Origin: JBHJGP01 sp050331695
GTDB lineage: Bacteria; Pseudomonadota; Alphaproteobacteria; Geminicoccales; Geminicoccaceae
NCBI GenBank assembly: GCA_050331695.1
Contig: JBHJGP010000025.1
Location: 1 to 64,000, forward strand
Reading direction: 5' to 3'
DNA: 64,000 nt
Position 1 is the stretch's first letter, and each line of letters begins with the position of its first letter. The notes under the pieces were generated by a model that was not told the DNA's origin, made no database searches, and was given only the letters and a program-made list of their open reading frames with translations. Below, one piece after another: positions 26,230-35,263 of the stretch. The position numbers were made by a program, and so were the translations under genes.

Positions 26230-27197
26230 CCTTCCACCTTTCCGACATCGAACCTTATCCAGCGCCGGAGCACGGGCGCCATCACCATCGGCAGGATGTA
26301 AATGGGAAATTGCGCCAACCCCAGAAAGATGATGAGCCGGTCGCTGGCGACGCCGCTCATGGCGGCAACGACGACACCCAGATTGTTGTAGCCGGTGACC
26401 AGGCCGGCGGTTAGCGCCACCTGTGGCCCCGTCCAGGAAAACACCAGCGTGCCGAACAGCTGAAGCGCAAGGCAGACCAGAAAAAGAGCCGCTACCGTTG
26501 TCATCAGGATCAGAGGATCCTTGGCGAGCTGGGCCGTGACGCCGTCCATCACGGCGACCCCGAAGGCCAGCATAGAAAGAACGATGAGGCCCCTGATCGG
26601 TTCGGACCAGGCGCGCAGACGAACCGCGCTGACCCGCCGTCGAACAAGCCAGCTGATCAGGAAACCAGCACCGATGAAGAGGGCCAGGCGCGAGAAGAAG
26701 GCAGCGCTGGAGAGACCGAGATCGAGGCCAAGCGTGGTCAGGACCAAGGGCGGCATGGTCAGTGGAAGTAGGGCTGTTGCCGCCAATGTGACCGCCAGGG
26801 CCAACGCCGCGTCGAGACCCAGCATCAGAGCGAAGGCGGCCGCGCTGAAAATCGGCGGCGAGGCCGCCGTCAGGATCAGCTGTTCGTGTAGCCATGGATC
26901 GATGACGTCCGGACGGCCGAGGACGAAGAGCCCCGCCGGCGCACCGATCAGCACCCAAACGACCATCGCCAGCACCAGTAATGGGCGGGAGCGAACCGTT
27001 TTAGCCAAGGCCGCCGGCTCGATTAGAATGAGTGTGAAGGTGTAAAGGCAGATCACCGACAGGGGTAAAAACGGTCGAAAGCTCGAAGCCAGACCCGGAA
27101 AGAGCACTCCCAGAAAAATGCCGATCGGCAGAACCAGCCGGCTCCGACGGGCCAGGGCCACCAGGAAACCTAGACCGACCTCGACAAGCGAGCTCAC
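26226..27197 (-). CDS. BASS-family (bile acid:Na+ symporter-like) membrane transporter
   Basis: A 323-residue integral membrane protein with about nine to ten helices. It resembles the bile acid:sodium symporter/arsenite permease superfamily: GIFLGVLFPGLASSF near the N-terminus, ASPPIFSAAAFALMLGLD in the middle, and TAGLVTGYNNLGVVVAAM near the C-terminus, which aligns with the substrate/Na+ crossover region. The GTG start overlaps the adenylate cyclase stop by 4 bp. The substrate is unknown; organic anions are typical. Coupling to a cAMP-producing enzyme is unusual. Confidence 0.75.
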   Translation of the reverse strand: MSSLVEVGLGFLVALARRSRLVLPIGIFLGVLFPGLASSFRPFLPLSVICLYTFTLILIEPAALAKTVRSRPLLVLAMVVWVLIGAPAGLFVLGRPDVIDPWLHEQLILTAASPPIFSAAAFALMLGLDAALALAVTLAATALLPLTMPPLVLTTLGLDLGLSSAAFFSRLALFIGAGFLISWLVRRRVSAVRLRAWSEPIRGLIVLSMLAFGVAVMDGVTAQLAKDPLILMTTVAALFLVCLALQLFGTLVFSWTGPQVALTAGLVTGYNNLGVVVAAMSGVASDRLIIFLGLAQFPIYILPMVMAPVLRRWIRFDVGKVEG

Positions 27198-29002
27198 GAA
27201 GGAGGGGGCAGGAGGTAGACCTGGATCGGCTCGTCGCGTCCTTTCAAGAGGTGCTCACCGATCGGTACGAGCGAGCTGGTGACACCCGCTGCGTTGGCGG
27301 TCTCCGCGCTGACCATCACCGCGACCTGCTCGGATCGGCCGAGGTCGCGGGCCAGAACCTGAAGACGCTGGGCCGTATTCACCGCATCGCCGACGATGGT
27401 GTAGTCGACTCGGGACCTGCCGCCGATATCGCCGACCACGACAGGCCCGGTGTGAACGCCGATGCGAAGGCGAAGCGGCAACTGATCGCCCGCGTTCTCT
27501 TGTTGCAACGCTCGGGCAATGGCGTCGGCGGCGGCCAAAGCGCGGCGGGCGTGATCCGCCATGGGCTCCGGAGCTCCCCAAAACGCCAGGACGCCATCAC
27601 CAAGAAACTTGTCGAGCGTGCCCCGGGCATCCTCCACGCACGCCTCCAGGACATGAAAATGGTCGTTGAGAAATGCGGCGGTTTCCTCCGCGGTCATGGA
27701 TTGGGCCCGTGTCGTGAAGCCGGCGATATCGGTGAACATCACGGTAAGCTCGCGGGTTTCCGTGGGCACCGCCTCCGCTCCGCTCACGTCCAGAAGCCGT
27801 CTCACCAGACGGCTCGGCACGTACCGGGCGAAACGCGCGAGCGCCGCGGACATCTGATCGAAAGCCGAGATCGCACGATCGATTTCGTCGACCCGACTAC
27901 TGGCGCCTATTCGGGCGTGATCGAACTCGAGATGGCTCAACCTGCCCGCGGCGTCGGCCAGAGCCTGGATCGGCTTCGCCATACGTCGGCCGATGACAAA
28001 AGACATGATGAGGGCGAGAGCGATGGCGATCAGACTAACGAGGGTGACGAGTTCCAGCCGTTCGAGCTCCTGATTGACGCTGTCTTCTGGAAAGTAGCTG
28101 CCGACGATCAGGGGACGATCGGCAAGCCCGTCGAGCTGGCGATAGAGGTAGATGTACTGGACGTCGTCGACCCAGCCGTAATGGCCAATGGCCGTCACGT
28201 CCAAGAGGCGAGATCGCCAATCTCCGTCCCACATGCCTTGGATCACGGGATCGCCGAAGCTGGCGACATCGATCAGAGGATTTTCGTTGTCGACATCGTC
28301 ACGCCAGGTCTGGAGCAAGGGGTGGGCCAGAACCTGATCACGACCGTAGAGAATAAAGGCCTGTTGGCCGTCGCGCACTTCGAGCGAACTGACGAAGGCT
28401 GACAGATAGCGGACGCTGACGACGGCCACGATCAGGCCCGTCAGCTCATCACCTTGGTGGATGGGTCGGCGCAGGGTGAGGGAAGAGCCTGCTTCCGGAC
28501 CGGCGAACACCGGTTCACCCCAGAACGGCTCATCCCCGGATTTCGCGGCGTTGGCGATTGCCCGGTCCACATCAGGATCGTCCGCGAGCGTTTGAACGGT
28601 CGAGCCAACCTCGCCGGTAGCGCTGCGGGTGACGATGTAGGCTCTCTTGTTCGGTCGAAGGAAGACGATGCCACTCAGTTGCGGTTTGGTCGTGACCAGG
28701 TGGGTCGCGACCTCGAGAAACGGCCCCGCTTCGGTGAGATCGAGGACACCTGTGGTGATCAGGTGGTGCAGATAGCGCACATCATCACTAGCGGTCTCGA
28801 GATGGCGTCGCGTTTGCTGAGCCAATGTATCGGTGAGCATTTCGCCGTTCTCGGCCAACAAACCCAGCGTGTTGCGGGCGGCCGTCACCATGGTGATGAC
28901 GAAAACGACGGCCATGGCAACGAGCACCAGCGTGCCGAGCGTGACGGCGAGATAGAGTGAGATCGGCCAGCGCCGGCGACCGGTCCTGTCAAGTGACGCC
29001 AT
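27194..29002 (-). CDS. Class III adenylate/guanylate cyclase with periplasmic sensor
   Basis: A 602-residue membrane sensor. One helix at about 14-36, a large periplasmic dCache-like domain (about 40-305), a second helix near 310-332, a HAMP segment (RRMAKPIQALADAAGRLSHL), and a C-terminal cyclase catalytic domain at about 400-595. The catalytic metal aspartates are visible in MFTDIAGFTTR and FLGDGVLAFWG, and GVHTGPVVVGDIGG plus DYTIVGDAVNTAQRLQ are typical. It makes cAMP (or cGMP) in response to a periplasmic ligand. It heads an operon with the BASS transporter and DUF924, both starts overlapping stops, so the transporter may carry the sensed ligand (inference). Confidence 0.9.
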   Translation of the reverse strand: MASLDRTGRRRWPISLYLAVTLGTLVLVAMAVVFVITMVTAARNTLGLLAENGEMLTDTLAQQTRRHLETASDDVRYLHHLITTGVLDLTEAGPFLEVATHLVTTKPQLSGIVFLRPNKRAYIVTRSATGEVGSTVQTLADDPDVDRAIANAAKSGDEPFWGEPVFAGPEAGSSLTLRRPIHQGDELTGLIVAVVSVRYLSAFVSSLEVRDGQQAFILYGRDQVLAHPLLQTWRDDVDNENPLIDVASFGDPVIQGMWDGDWRSRLLDVTAIGHYGWVDDVQYIYLYRQLDGLADRPLIVGSYFPEDSVNQELERLELVTLVSLIAIALALIMSFVIGRRMAKPIQALADAAGRLSHLEFDHARIGASSRVDEIDRAISAFDQMSAALARFARYVPSRLVRRLLDVSGAEAVPTETRELTVMFTDIAGFTTRAQSMTAEETAAFLNDHFHVLEACVEDARGTLDKFLGDGVLAFWGAPEPMADHARRALAAADAIARALQQENAGDQLPLRLRIGVHTGPVVVGDIGGRSRVDYTIVGDAVNTAQRLQVLARDLGRSEQVAVMVSAETANAAGVTSSLVPIGEHLLKGRDEPIQVYLLPPPS

Positions 29003-29143
29003 GGGCCAGGAAGCTAAGGCTCGAGGATCAATTGGTCCAGCGGATGATCCGGCTGACGAGCGCTTGGCGAAAGGTCTGATCTCCCCGACGCTCGAAAGCT
29101 CTGTTAAAGATCGAGCCATTGCCGTTCGGTTGTATGAGGAACC

Positions 29144-30463
29144 ATGATTCCCCGTTACACGCGGCCCGCGATGGCGGGGATTTTCGAAGTCGAGCACAAG
29201 CTCGAAATATGGCTTGACGTCGAGCTCGCCGTCGCCAAGGCCATGGCGTCGCTCGACCTGTTGCCACGCCAGCCGATCGAAGCCTTGGAGCGCAAGGTCA
29301 AAGAGCGGCGCGACGCGATCATCGATCCAGCCGCGATCGACGCGATCGAAGCGGTCACCCGCCACGACGTCATCGCCTTTCTCACCCACGTCGAGGCAGT
29401 GGCCGGTGAGGAAGCGCGCTTTCTGCACCTGGGCATGACGTCGTCGGATCTCCTGGATACGGCGCTGGCGATCCAGTTGAAACAGGCGGCCGATCTTCTG
29501 ATCGCCGAGCTCGACCATCTGTTGCGCGTGCTGGAGCGTCGCGCCAGACAGCACAAAGACGATGTCTGCATCGGTCGCAGCCATGGCATTCACGCGGAAC
29601 CGACGACCTTCGGGCTCAAACTCGCCGGCCACTTCGCCGAGTTCAAGCGCCACCGGAGTAGGCTGCTCACCGCCCGGCGGGAGATCGCCACCTGTGCCAT
29701 TTCAGGCGCCGTCGGCACCTTCGCCAATATCGACCCGCGCATCGAGGCTATGGTTTCAGAGCAATTCGATCTCGAGCCGGAACCGGTGTCGACCCAGATC
29801 ATTCCCCGCGATCGCCACGCCGCCTTCGTCGCGGCCTTGGCTCTGATCGCCGGCGGGATCGAGAGGTTGGCTGTGGAGATCCGCCATCTGCAGAGGACCG
29901 AGGTCGGTGAGGCGGAGGAGAGTTTCCACGCTGGCCAGAAGGGCAGCTCAGCCATGCCCCACAAGCGAAATCCGGTCCTGTCCGAAAACCTGACCGGTCT
30001 CGCCCGACTGGTCCGGGCCCAGCTTCACCCCTGTCTCGAGAACATGGCCCTGTGGCACGAGCGCGACATCTCCCATAGTTCCGTGGAGCGGATCGCCCTG
30101 CCTGAGGCGTGCATTCTCAGCGACTTCGCCCTGGCGCGCCTCAGCCAGATGATGGACCGGCTCGCGGTCTACCCGACCAAGATGCTGGAAAATGTGGAGA
30201 AGACCCACGGTCTGGTCTTCTCTCAGCGGGTTTTGCTGGCGATCACCGGCGCCGGTGTCCCACGCCAGGAGGCCTATGGCATCGTTCAGGCGCACGCCAT
30301 GGAAGCTTGGCATAAGGGAGTACCGTTTCTCGATTTGTTGATGGCAGACAAGCGCGTGACCAAGTTGCTAGAGGTTGAAGCACTCAAAGCGCTATTCGAC
30401 CTGAGCTATCATACCCGTCACGTGGATGAGCTTTTGGAGCGGGCGCTGGGGAGCTCGCAATAA
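29144..30463 (+). CDS. purB: Adenylosuccinate lyase
   Basis: Purine biosynthesis enzyme that removes fumarate from SAICAR and from adenylosuccinate. The 439-residue length is typical. Family blocks: RYTRPAMAGIFEVEHKLEIW at the N-terminus, LGMTSSDLLDTALA, RSHGIHAEPTTFG (catalytic His region), and the signature GSSAMPHKRNP near residue 266, with the flexible catalytic serine. GAGGAA precedes the ATG. It stands alone on the plus strand, divergent from the cyclase operon. Confidence 0.97.
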   Translation: MIPRYTRPAMAGIFEVEHKLEIWLDVELAVAKAMASLDLLPRQPIEALERKVKERRDAIIDPAAIDAIEAVTRHDVIAFLTHVEAVAGEEARFLHLGMTSSDLLDTALAIQLKQAADLLIAELDHLLRVLERRARQHKDDVCIGRSHGIHAEPTTFGLKLAGHFAEFKRHRSRLLTARREIATCAISGAVGTFANIDPRIEAMVSEQFDLEPEPVSTQIIPRDRHAAFVAALALIAGGIERLAVEIRHLQRTEVGEAEESFHAGQKGSSAMPHKRNPVLSENLTGLARLVRAQLHPCLENMALWHERDISHSSVERIALPEACILSDFALARLSQMMDRLAVYPTKMLENVEKTHGLVFSQRVLLAITGAGVPRQEAYGIVQAHAMEAWHKGVPFLDLLMADKRVTKLLEVEALKALFDLSYHTRHVDELLERALGSSQ

Positions 30464-30516
30464 CGAAAAATTAGGGATGTGTTGCGAGGCTCCTCGGGCA
30501 ACCGAAGGAGGCTCGA

Positions 30517-31122
30517 ATGCAGCGTTTCTGCGCCATGCTCGCTTTGTTGACCGGTCTTCTCGCCGCCGCTCCAGCCTCAGCCGCGGTCCTCGTCGACGCC
30601 ACCTATCTGGGGCGGGCGCTCCGCATCGTCGCTGAGAGTGACCAATCTCTGGTGAAAGTGACGCTTGGCGATCGCGTTCGAATGATTGATCTGGCTCGCG
30701 GCCTGGTTGCGTCGGCGGACGGCCGGGTGGCGCGAATGCCATCGGCGGAGAGCCCCGGCGCGACGGATCGCTCCCTGACGGTGGAGGCATGGAGCCCCGG
30801 CCCCGCCATCGCCGGCTATTCCAGCAGCTACCAGGTGGTGATGAATAACAATCGCCGGGTCTGTGCCGAGGTTCTGGCGAATGACGCCGTGCGCCGGAAA
30901 ATGGAGCCGGTGATCCAAGCGATGGCCGTGATCCAGCTGTTGGACGGCTCCTACACTATGAACGAGCCGGCACCGGGTTGTGGACCCGTGCCGTTCGAAG
31001 TCCTGGCCAGCCAGGGGTGGCCGCTGATGGCGGGCGAGATGGAGAAGCCGGCATTCACCACCCGCCGGCTCGACTTGAGCTATCGGCCGGCACCCCGGGA
31101 GATGATTTGGCCGGGACGGTAA
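30517..31122 (+). CDS. Secreted protein of unknown function
   Basis: A 201-residue protein with a clear signal peptide (MQRFCAMLALLTGLLAAAPASA, cleavage after about 22) and a strong GAAGGAGG ribosome-binding site. The mature part has two cysteines (CAEVLANDAV and APGCGPVPF) that could form a disulfide bond. I do not recognise a family. It may share a transcript with purB, which ends 53 bp upstream, and it precedes dacA; a cell-envelope role is only a guess. Confidence 0.75.
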   Translation: MQRFCAMLALLTGLLAAAPASAAVLVDATYLGRALRIVAESDQSLVKVTLGDRVRMIDLARGLVASADGRVARMPSAESPGATDRSLTVEAWSPGPAIAGYSSSYQVVMNNNRRVCAEVLANDAVRRKMEPVIQAMAVIQLLDGSYTMNEPAPGCGPVPFEVLASQGWPLMAGEMEKPAFTTRRLDLSYRPAPREMIWPGR

Positions 31123-31269
31123 ACGGATCATCACCGCGTTATCGGACGATGTCGCCAGTGTACAAGAGGGTGAGGCTGTGTTAGCTGACACATCCTGGGA
31201 GATCACGACCGCAACATGTTGTAACACCGCGACAAAGAGCGCGGCAGTCGGATTATCGAGGTTGCGCTG

Positions 31270-32835
31270 ATGTGGTTTTGTTCGCGGCTAACCCAGTTAC
31301 CTATGGCTTTGAGCGGTGTCGTCCTTTGTTTGCTGCTGGCGAGCGCGTCGCCGGCGGAGGCCCGTCGCTACGCCTCGATCGTTATCGACGCCGTCACCGG
31401 GCGTACGCTGCATGAGGCCAATCCGGACCGGTGGGTCTATCCGGCGTCGCTGACCAAGATGATGACCATGTACATGACCTTCGACGCGCTGGCGGACGGG
31501 CGGCTGACCTTGAAAAAGCGGCTGCTCGTATCGCGCCGGGCGGCGGGCATGACACCGTCGAAGCTCTGGTTGCGGGTGGGCGACACGATCACGGTTGACG
31601 ACGCCCTGGCCGCCCTCGCGACAAAGTCGGCTAATGACGCGGCCGTCGTCCTGGCCGAGGCGATCGGCGGAACCGAGCAAAATTTTGCTCGCATGATGAC
31701 CGAGAAAGCGAAAAGCCTTGGCATGCGGCGGACCACGTTCCGCAACGCGTCCGGGCTTCCCAACCGTCACCAGCGATCCACCGCCCGTGATCAGGCGGCC
31801 TTGGCCCGGGCGCTAGTCCTCCATCATTCCGGCTTCTATCACTATTTCAGCCGGAAGAAATTCTCCTACCGCGGCCGTAACTACGGCAATCACAACAAGC
31901 TCCTGAAATCCTATCCCGGCGTCGACGGTATCAAGACCGGCTACATCAGCGCCGCCGGTTACAACCTCGTGGCGTCGGCGGTCCGCGACAATCGTCGCAT
32001 CATCGCGGTGGTGATCGGTGGCCGGACGTCCAAAAGCCGCGACCGGCACATGGTCGAGCTTCTGGATCATGGGTTCGAGCGAGCGAAGACGCTGCCGGCG
32101 GTTCACTTCGTCCGACCGTCGCCACGTCGTCCGGTGCGGGATCTGCAGGTGGCCGATGCGGCGGGCGCTACTTCCGGGGCGATCCGTGGTGGCGTTTCGG
32201 CTTCGAGGAATTGGCTGCCGCCGGTACCGAAGCGGCGGCCATCGACCGCGAACCCCGGCGAAGACGCGCTGACGACGGCCCTAGCGGAGGGCGTGCTGCC
32301 GGCGCCTCGACCGGTCGACGTTGCACCGTCGCCGGCGGCGAGCCCGCAGCCAGTTGCTCGCGGCGGCACGGCCATCGCCGGCGCCTACGCGGTTCAAGTT
32401 GGGGCCTTCTCCCGGCGAGGGCAGGCCGAGGCCGCGGCCCGGCTGGCGGGCAGCCGCTTGCCGGATCTCCTGGCCGGAACCCGCGTCGAGCTGGCGCCGA
32501 TCAGGGGACGAGGCGGGTTGATCTACCGAGCCCGGCGTGTGGGATTGAGTGCCGGACAGGCCGAGCGGGCCTGTCTTCGATTGAAGCAATTGGGCGAAGC
32601 GTGTCTCGTCGTTCGCGTCACCGATACCGACGTTGCCACCGGCGGGGGCGGGCAAGCTTCCTTTTCGGTCTCCGAGCGCTTGAAGGCGGACGGGGCAGTG
32701 CGGCGGATCTCACTCATCGCGGCGCCGGAAATCGACGAATCTAATCAAGCCGCCGACAGTTCATCCCAGATTACTGGTCCGGAAACAGCCGGCGCAATCC
32801 GTCCGTCGATGCTTCCGCTACACCGCGTTCCGTGA
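31270..32835 (+). CDS. D-alanyl-D-alanine carboxypeptidase (S11) with C-terminal SPOR domain
   Basis: Penicillin-binding protein of the DacA type that trims the terminal D-Ala of peptidoglycan stem peptides. Signal peptide about 1-33 (ending SPAEA). Active-site triad: S60-L-T-K63, S120-A-N122 (KSANDAAVV), and K222-T-G (GIKTGYISAAG). A low-complexity linker at about 290-370 leads to a SPOR domain at about 372-455 (YAVQVGAFSRRGQAE), which binds denuded septal glycan strands. This points to a role at the division site. The 521-residue length is longer than plain DacA because of the SPOR tail and a further C-terminal tail. Its 3' end overlaps the restored mtnA reading frame by 65 bp, convergent. 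Confidence 0.94.
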   Translation: MWFCSRLTQLPMALSGVVLCLLLASASPAEARRYASIVIDAVTGRTLHEANPDRWVYPASLTKMMTMYMTFDALADGRLTLKKRLLVSRRAAGMTPSKLWLRVGDTITVDDALAALATKSANDAAVVLAEAIGGTEQNFARMMTEKAKSLGMRRTTFRNASGLPNRHQRSTARDQAALARALVLHHSGFYHYFSRKKFSYRGRNYGNHNKLLKSYPGVDGIKTGYISAAGYNLVASAVRDNRRIIAVVIGGRTSKSRDRHMVELLDHGFERAKTLPAVHFVRPSPRRPVRDLQVADAAGATSGAIRGGVSASRNWLPPVPKRRPSTANPGEDALTTALAEGVLPAPRPVDVAPSPAASPQPVARGGTAIAGAYAVQVGAFSRRGQAEAAARLAGSRLPDLLAGTRVELAPIRGRGGLIYRARRVGLSAGQAERACLRLKQLGEACLVVRVTDTDVATGGGGQASFSVSERLKADGAVRRISLIAAPEIDESNQAADSSSQITGPETAGAIRPSMLPLHRVP

Positions 32836-33856
32836 TCAGGCCGGTAACGAGCCGGGCCGGCGTCACATCGAAGGCGTAATTCGCGCAAGGGGTCCGGCTG
32901 GGCGCTATGTCGATGGTCTCCAACCGGCCATCATCGGTTCGGCCCCACAATTTTCTGACCTCATCGGCCGAACGCTGCTCGATCGGAATATCGCGGCCCG
33001 AGGCCAGGCTCCAATCGATCGTGGTGGACGGCAGGGCGACGTAGAACGGGACCTGATTGTCGAAAGCGGCGAGCTCCTTCAGATAGTTGCCGATCTAGTT
33101 CGCCACTTCGCCGTTCGCAGCCGTTCGGTCCGTCCCGACGATACACAGATCGACCAACCCCTGTTGCATCAGGTGACCACCGACATTGTCGACCACCAGC
33201 GTGTGATCGATACCCTGCTCAGCAAGTTCAAACGCCGTCAACGCTGCTCCCTGATTTCGGGGGCGGGTTTCGTCGACCCAAACCTCGACGGCGATGCCTT
33301 GCGTCTGCGCCCTGTAAACGGGCGCCGTTGCCGTCCCCCAATCGATGGTCGCGAGCCAGCCGGCATTGCAATGGGTCAGCATCCGTACCGGCTCGCCCGC
33401 CGGCTTGTCGGCAGCAATCCGTCGGATCAGGGCGACACCATGATTGCCGATCGCCTCGCAGATGCCGACGTCGGCCTCGACGATCGCATCAGCTTTCCTG
33501 AAGGCCGCCTTCGCCCGGTCAGGGCCATCGACCGTTTTCAGAGCCGCGACCATCTCGTCGAGCGCCCAGCGGAGGTTGACAGCCGTGGGCCGGGTTCGGA
33601 TCAAGCGTTCGTAAGCCTTGGCCATCGCCTGGTCGTTCGGATCCTCAGCCAGGGCCAAGGCCATGCCGTAAGCGGCGGTCGCGCCGATCAAAGGAGCGCC
33701 CCGGACCTTCATCACCTCGATCGCCCGGGCGGCCGCCTCCAAATCCTCGAGCCTTTCGAACGTCACCTCATGGGGAAGGCGGGTTTGATCGATGATCACG
33801 ACACCGCCGTCATCATCTCGCCAGATCGTGCGCCGGTGAACCCCGTCGATCTTCAT
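32771..33856 (-). pseudogene. mtnA: S-methyl-5-thioribose-1-phosphate isomerase interrupted by in-frame TAG
   Basis: Methionine salvage enzyme that converts 5-methylthioribose-1-phosphate to the ribulose form. The first 253 residues match MtnA: RGAPLIGATAAYG, active-site C163 in THCNAGW, D223 in VVDNVGGH, GTDRTAANGEVAN. The next codon is TAG (33095-33097) where the family has lysine in the NKIG motif, a substrate-binding residue by my recollection of the family. After it the frame continues without another stop for 107 residues of typical MtnA sequence (IGNYLKELAAFDNQVPFYVA, then PSTTIDW) to TAA at 32771-32773. Total 361 codons, the normal family length. AAG to TAG is one base change. The truncated product should be inactive. 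mtnK lies at the far right of the window. Confidence 0.9.
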
Positions 33857-33870
33857 GGGCGAACTCCCGC

Positions 33871-34098
33871 TCAGGCTGCCTGCGGCGTACCCTCTTTTTC
33901 CACCCGCGCCGCATTGGGATGGCTGATGTGCAGATAGCGTCGGCCACAATAGGCACAGATGGCCTCGCCACCTTTCGCCAACGTCATATACTCCACCGGG
34001 TGACCGAGGGGACCGCCACCGCCGTCGCAAGCGACGTGGATCTGCGACGTCAAGACGACCTCGCGGTCGTCAAGAAAGTAAAATCTGTTTGCTTCCAT
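33871..34098 (-). CDS. CHCC-type zinc-finger protein
   Basis: A 75-residue protein of the zf-CHCC family, related to the NDUFS6/Ndufs6-like accessory subunit of complex I and common in alphaproteobacteria. The motif is visible: VACDGGGGPLGHPVEYMTL then AICAYCGRRYL, giving Cys/His/Cys/Cys zinc ligands. The ATG at 34098 is preferred; a further upstream ATG at 34113 would add five residues. It sits 14 bp upstream of mtnA on the same strand and divergent from an ABC ATPase. Confidence 0.88.
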   Translation of the reverse strand: MEANRFYFLDDREVVLTSQIHVACDGGGGPLGHPVEYMTLAKGGEAICAYCGRRYLHISHPNAARVEKEGTPQAA

Positions 34099-34152
34099 GA
34101 ACCTACATCTCATTTAGACGTCGAAATGATAGGTGCTTGAAGGAACGAGACA

Positions 34153-35097
34153 ATGACAAACCTGGCGCCTGCGAGCCGTTTAAGCGATTTGCGAAAAACC
34201 TACGCCCCCTCGGGCAATGAGCCGGCCAAGGAAGCGTTGAAGGGCGTCGATCTCACGGTGCCCAGGGGCTCGTTCTTCGGGCTTCTGGGCCCGAACGGTG
34301 CCGGCAAATCGACCATGATCAACATCCTTGCCGGTCTGGTGACGAAGACCGACGGCGTCGCCGAGGTCTGCGGCATCGATATCGACAGGAACCCGAGAAG
34401 AGCGCGCCGCGCGATCGGCGTCGTTCCTCAGGAGCTCAATCTCGACGCGTTTTTCACGCCCCGGGAAACCCTCGAGCTGCAGGCCGGTCTCTATGGCGTG
34501 CCCCGCTCGAAACGGACCACCGACGCCATCCTCGAAGCCGTCGGGCTCGCCGATAAGGCCAATGCCTATTCGAGAAGCCTCTCCGGTGGCATGCGCCGTC
34601 GCCTCTTGGTCGCCAAGGCCCTGGTCCATCACCCGAGCGTCATCATTCTCGATGAACCGACCGCCGGCGTCGATGTCGAGTTGCGGCGCAGTCTCTGGGC
34701 CTATATGCGCGATCTCAACGATGCTGGCGTCACCGTCGTGCTCACAACCCACTATCTGGAAGAGGCGGAGGCACTCTGCGACCAGATCGCGATCATCGCC
34801 AATGGCGAAGTCGTGACCCACGGCGAGAAACAAGCGCTTGTCGGCCAGTTGGATGAAAAATGCCTGAGCGTCACCACGGTCGAGCCGGTCGAAACGCTTC
34901 CCGAACCGCTTGTCTCTGCCGGCGCCATTCTTGATGACGACCAACGGATCGTTCTTCGCTACCAGCCGAGCCGCTCCAAGATCGGCGATCTCTTGGACCG
35001 CATCCGGGCGTCGGGCTTCACCATCGCCGACGTGCGCACCGAGGAAGCCGATCTAGAAGAACTATTCGTCCGGCTGACCTCGTCGCCGCCCAGCTGA
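34153..35097 (+). CDS. ABC-2 type transporter ATP-binding protein
   Basis: ATPase of an exporter of the ABC-2 (CcmA/YadG-like) family, 314 residues. Walker A GPNGAGKST near 48-56, signature LSGGMRRRL near 142, Walker B IILDEPTAGVD near 165, and switch His in TTHYLEEAEAL. The C-terminal extension of about 80 residues is typical. No ABC-2 permease gene follows; the next gene is a tRNA. The partner must be encoded elsewhere. Substrate unknown. Confidence 0.9.
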   Translation: MTNLAPASRLSDLRKTYAPSGNEPAKEALKGVDLTVPRGSFFGLLGPNGAGKSTMINILAGLVTKTDGVAEVCGIDIDRNPRRARRAIGVVPQELNLDAFFTPRETLELQAGLYGVPRSKRTTDAILEAVGLADKANAYSRSLSGGMRRRLLVAKALVHHPSVIILDEPTAGVDVELRRSLWAYMRDLNDAGVTVVLTTHYLEEAEALCDQIAIIANGEVVTHGEKQALVGQLDEKCLSVTTVEPVETLPEPLVSAGAILDDDQRIVLRYQPSRSKIGDLLDRIRASGFTIADVRTEEADLEELFVRLTSSPPS

Positions 35098-35174
35098 GGG
35101 GATGGTCGCCCGCGACTTGTAAATGGAGATCAAGGCTTTGATGGCGCTACGGCCTGCGCTATAGCCAAGCCTTC

Positions 35175-35251
35175 GCGCGCGTAGCTCAGCTGGATAGAGC
35201 GCTTGCCTCCGGAGCAAGTGGTCGCAGGTTCGAGTCCTGCCGTGCGCACCA
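35175..35251 (+). tRNA. tRNA-Arg (anticodon CCG)
   Basis: A complete cloverleaf of 77 bases including an encoded CCA end. The acceptor stem GCGCGCG pairs with CGTGCGC (one G-U). The D-stem is GCTC/GAGC. The anticodon stem CTTGC/GCAAG holds loop CTCCGGA with anticodon CCG, reading CGG arginine codons. The T-arm is GCAGG/CCTGC with TTCGAGT. It lies between the ABC ATPase and a minus-strand membrane protein gene. Confidence 0.95.
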
Positions 35252-35263
35252 AAAGCGTCGCTG

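Noticed and set aside
26230..26958. Long N-terminal extension of the DUF924 frame
   Set aside because: It lies within the BASS transporter gene in another phase; ATG at 26229 gives the DUF924 start.
29003..29653. Extension of the adenylate cyclase frame upstream
   Set aside because: It runs antisense through purB; the membrane-anchor start at 29002 is typical.
35175..35251. tRNA-Arg as an integration site
   Set aside because: No integrase, no repeated 3' tRNA fragment and no mobile genes are seen in the neighbourhood.
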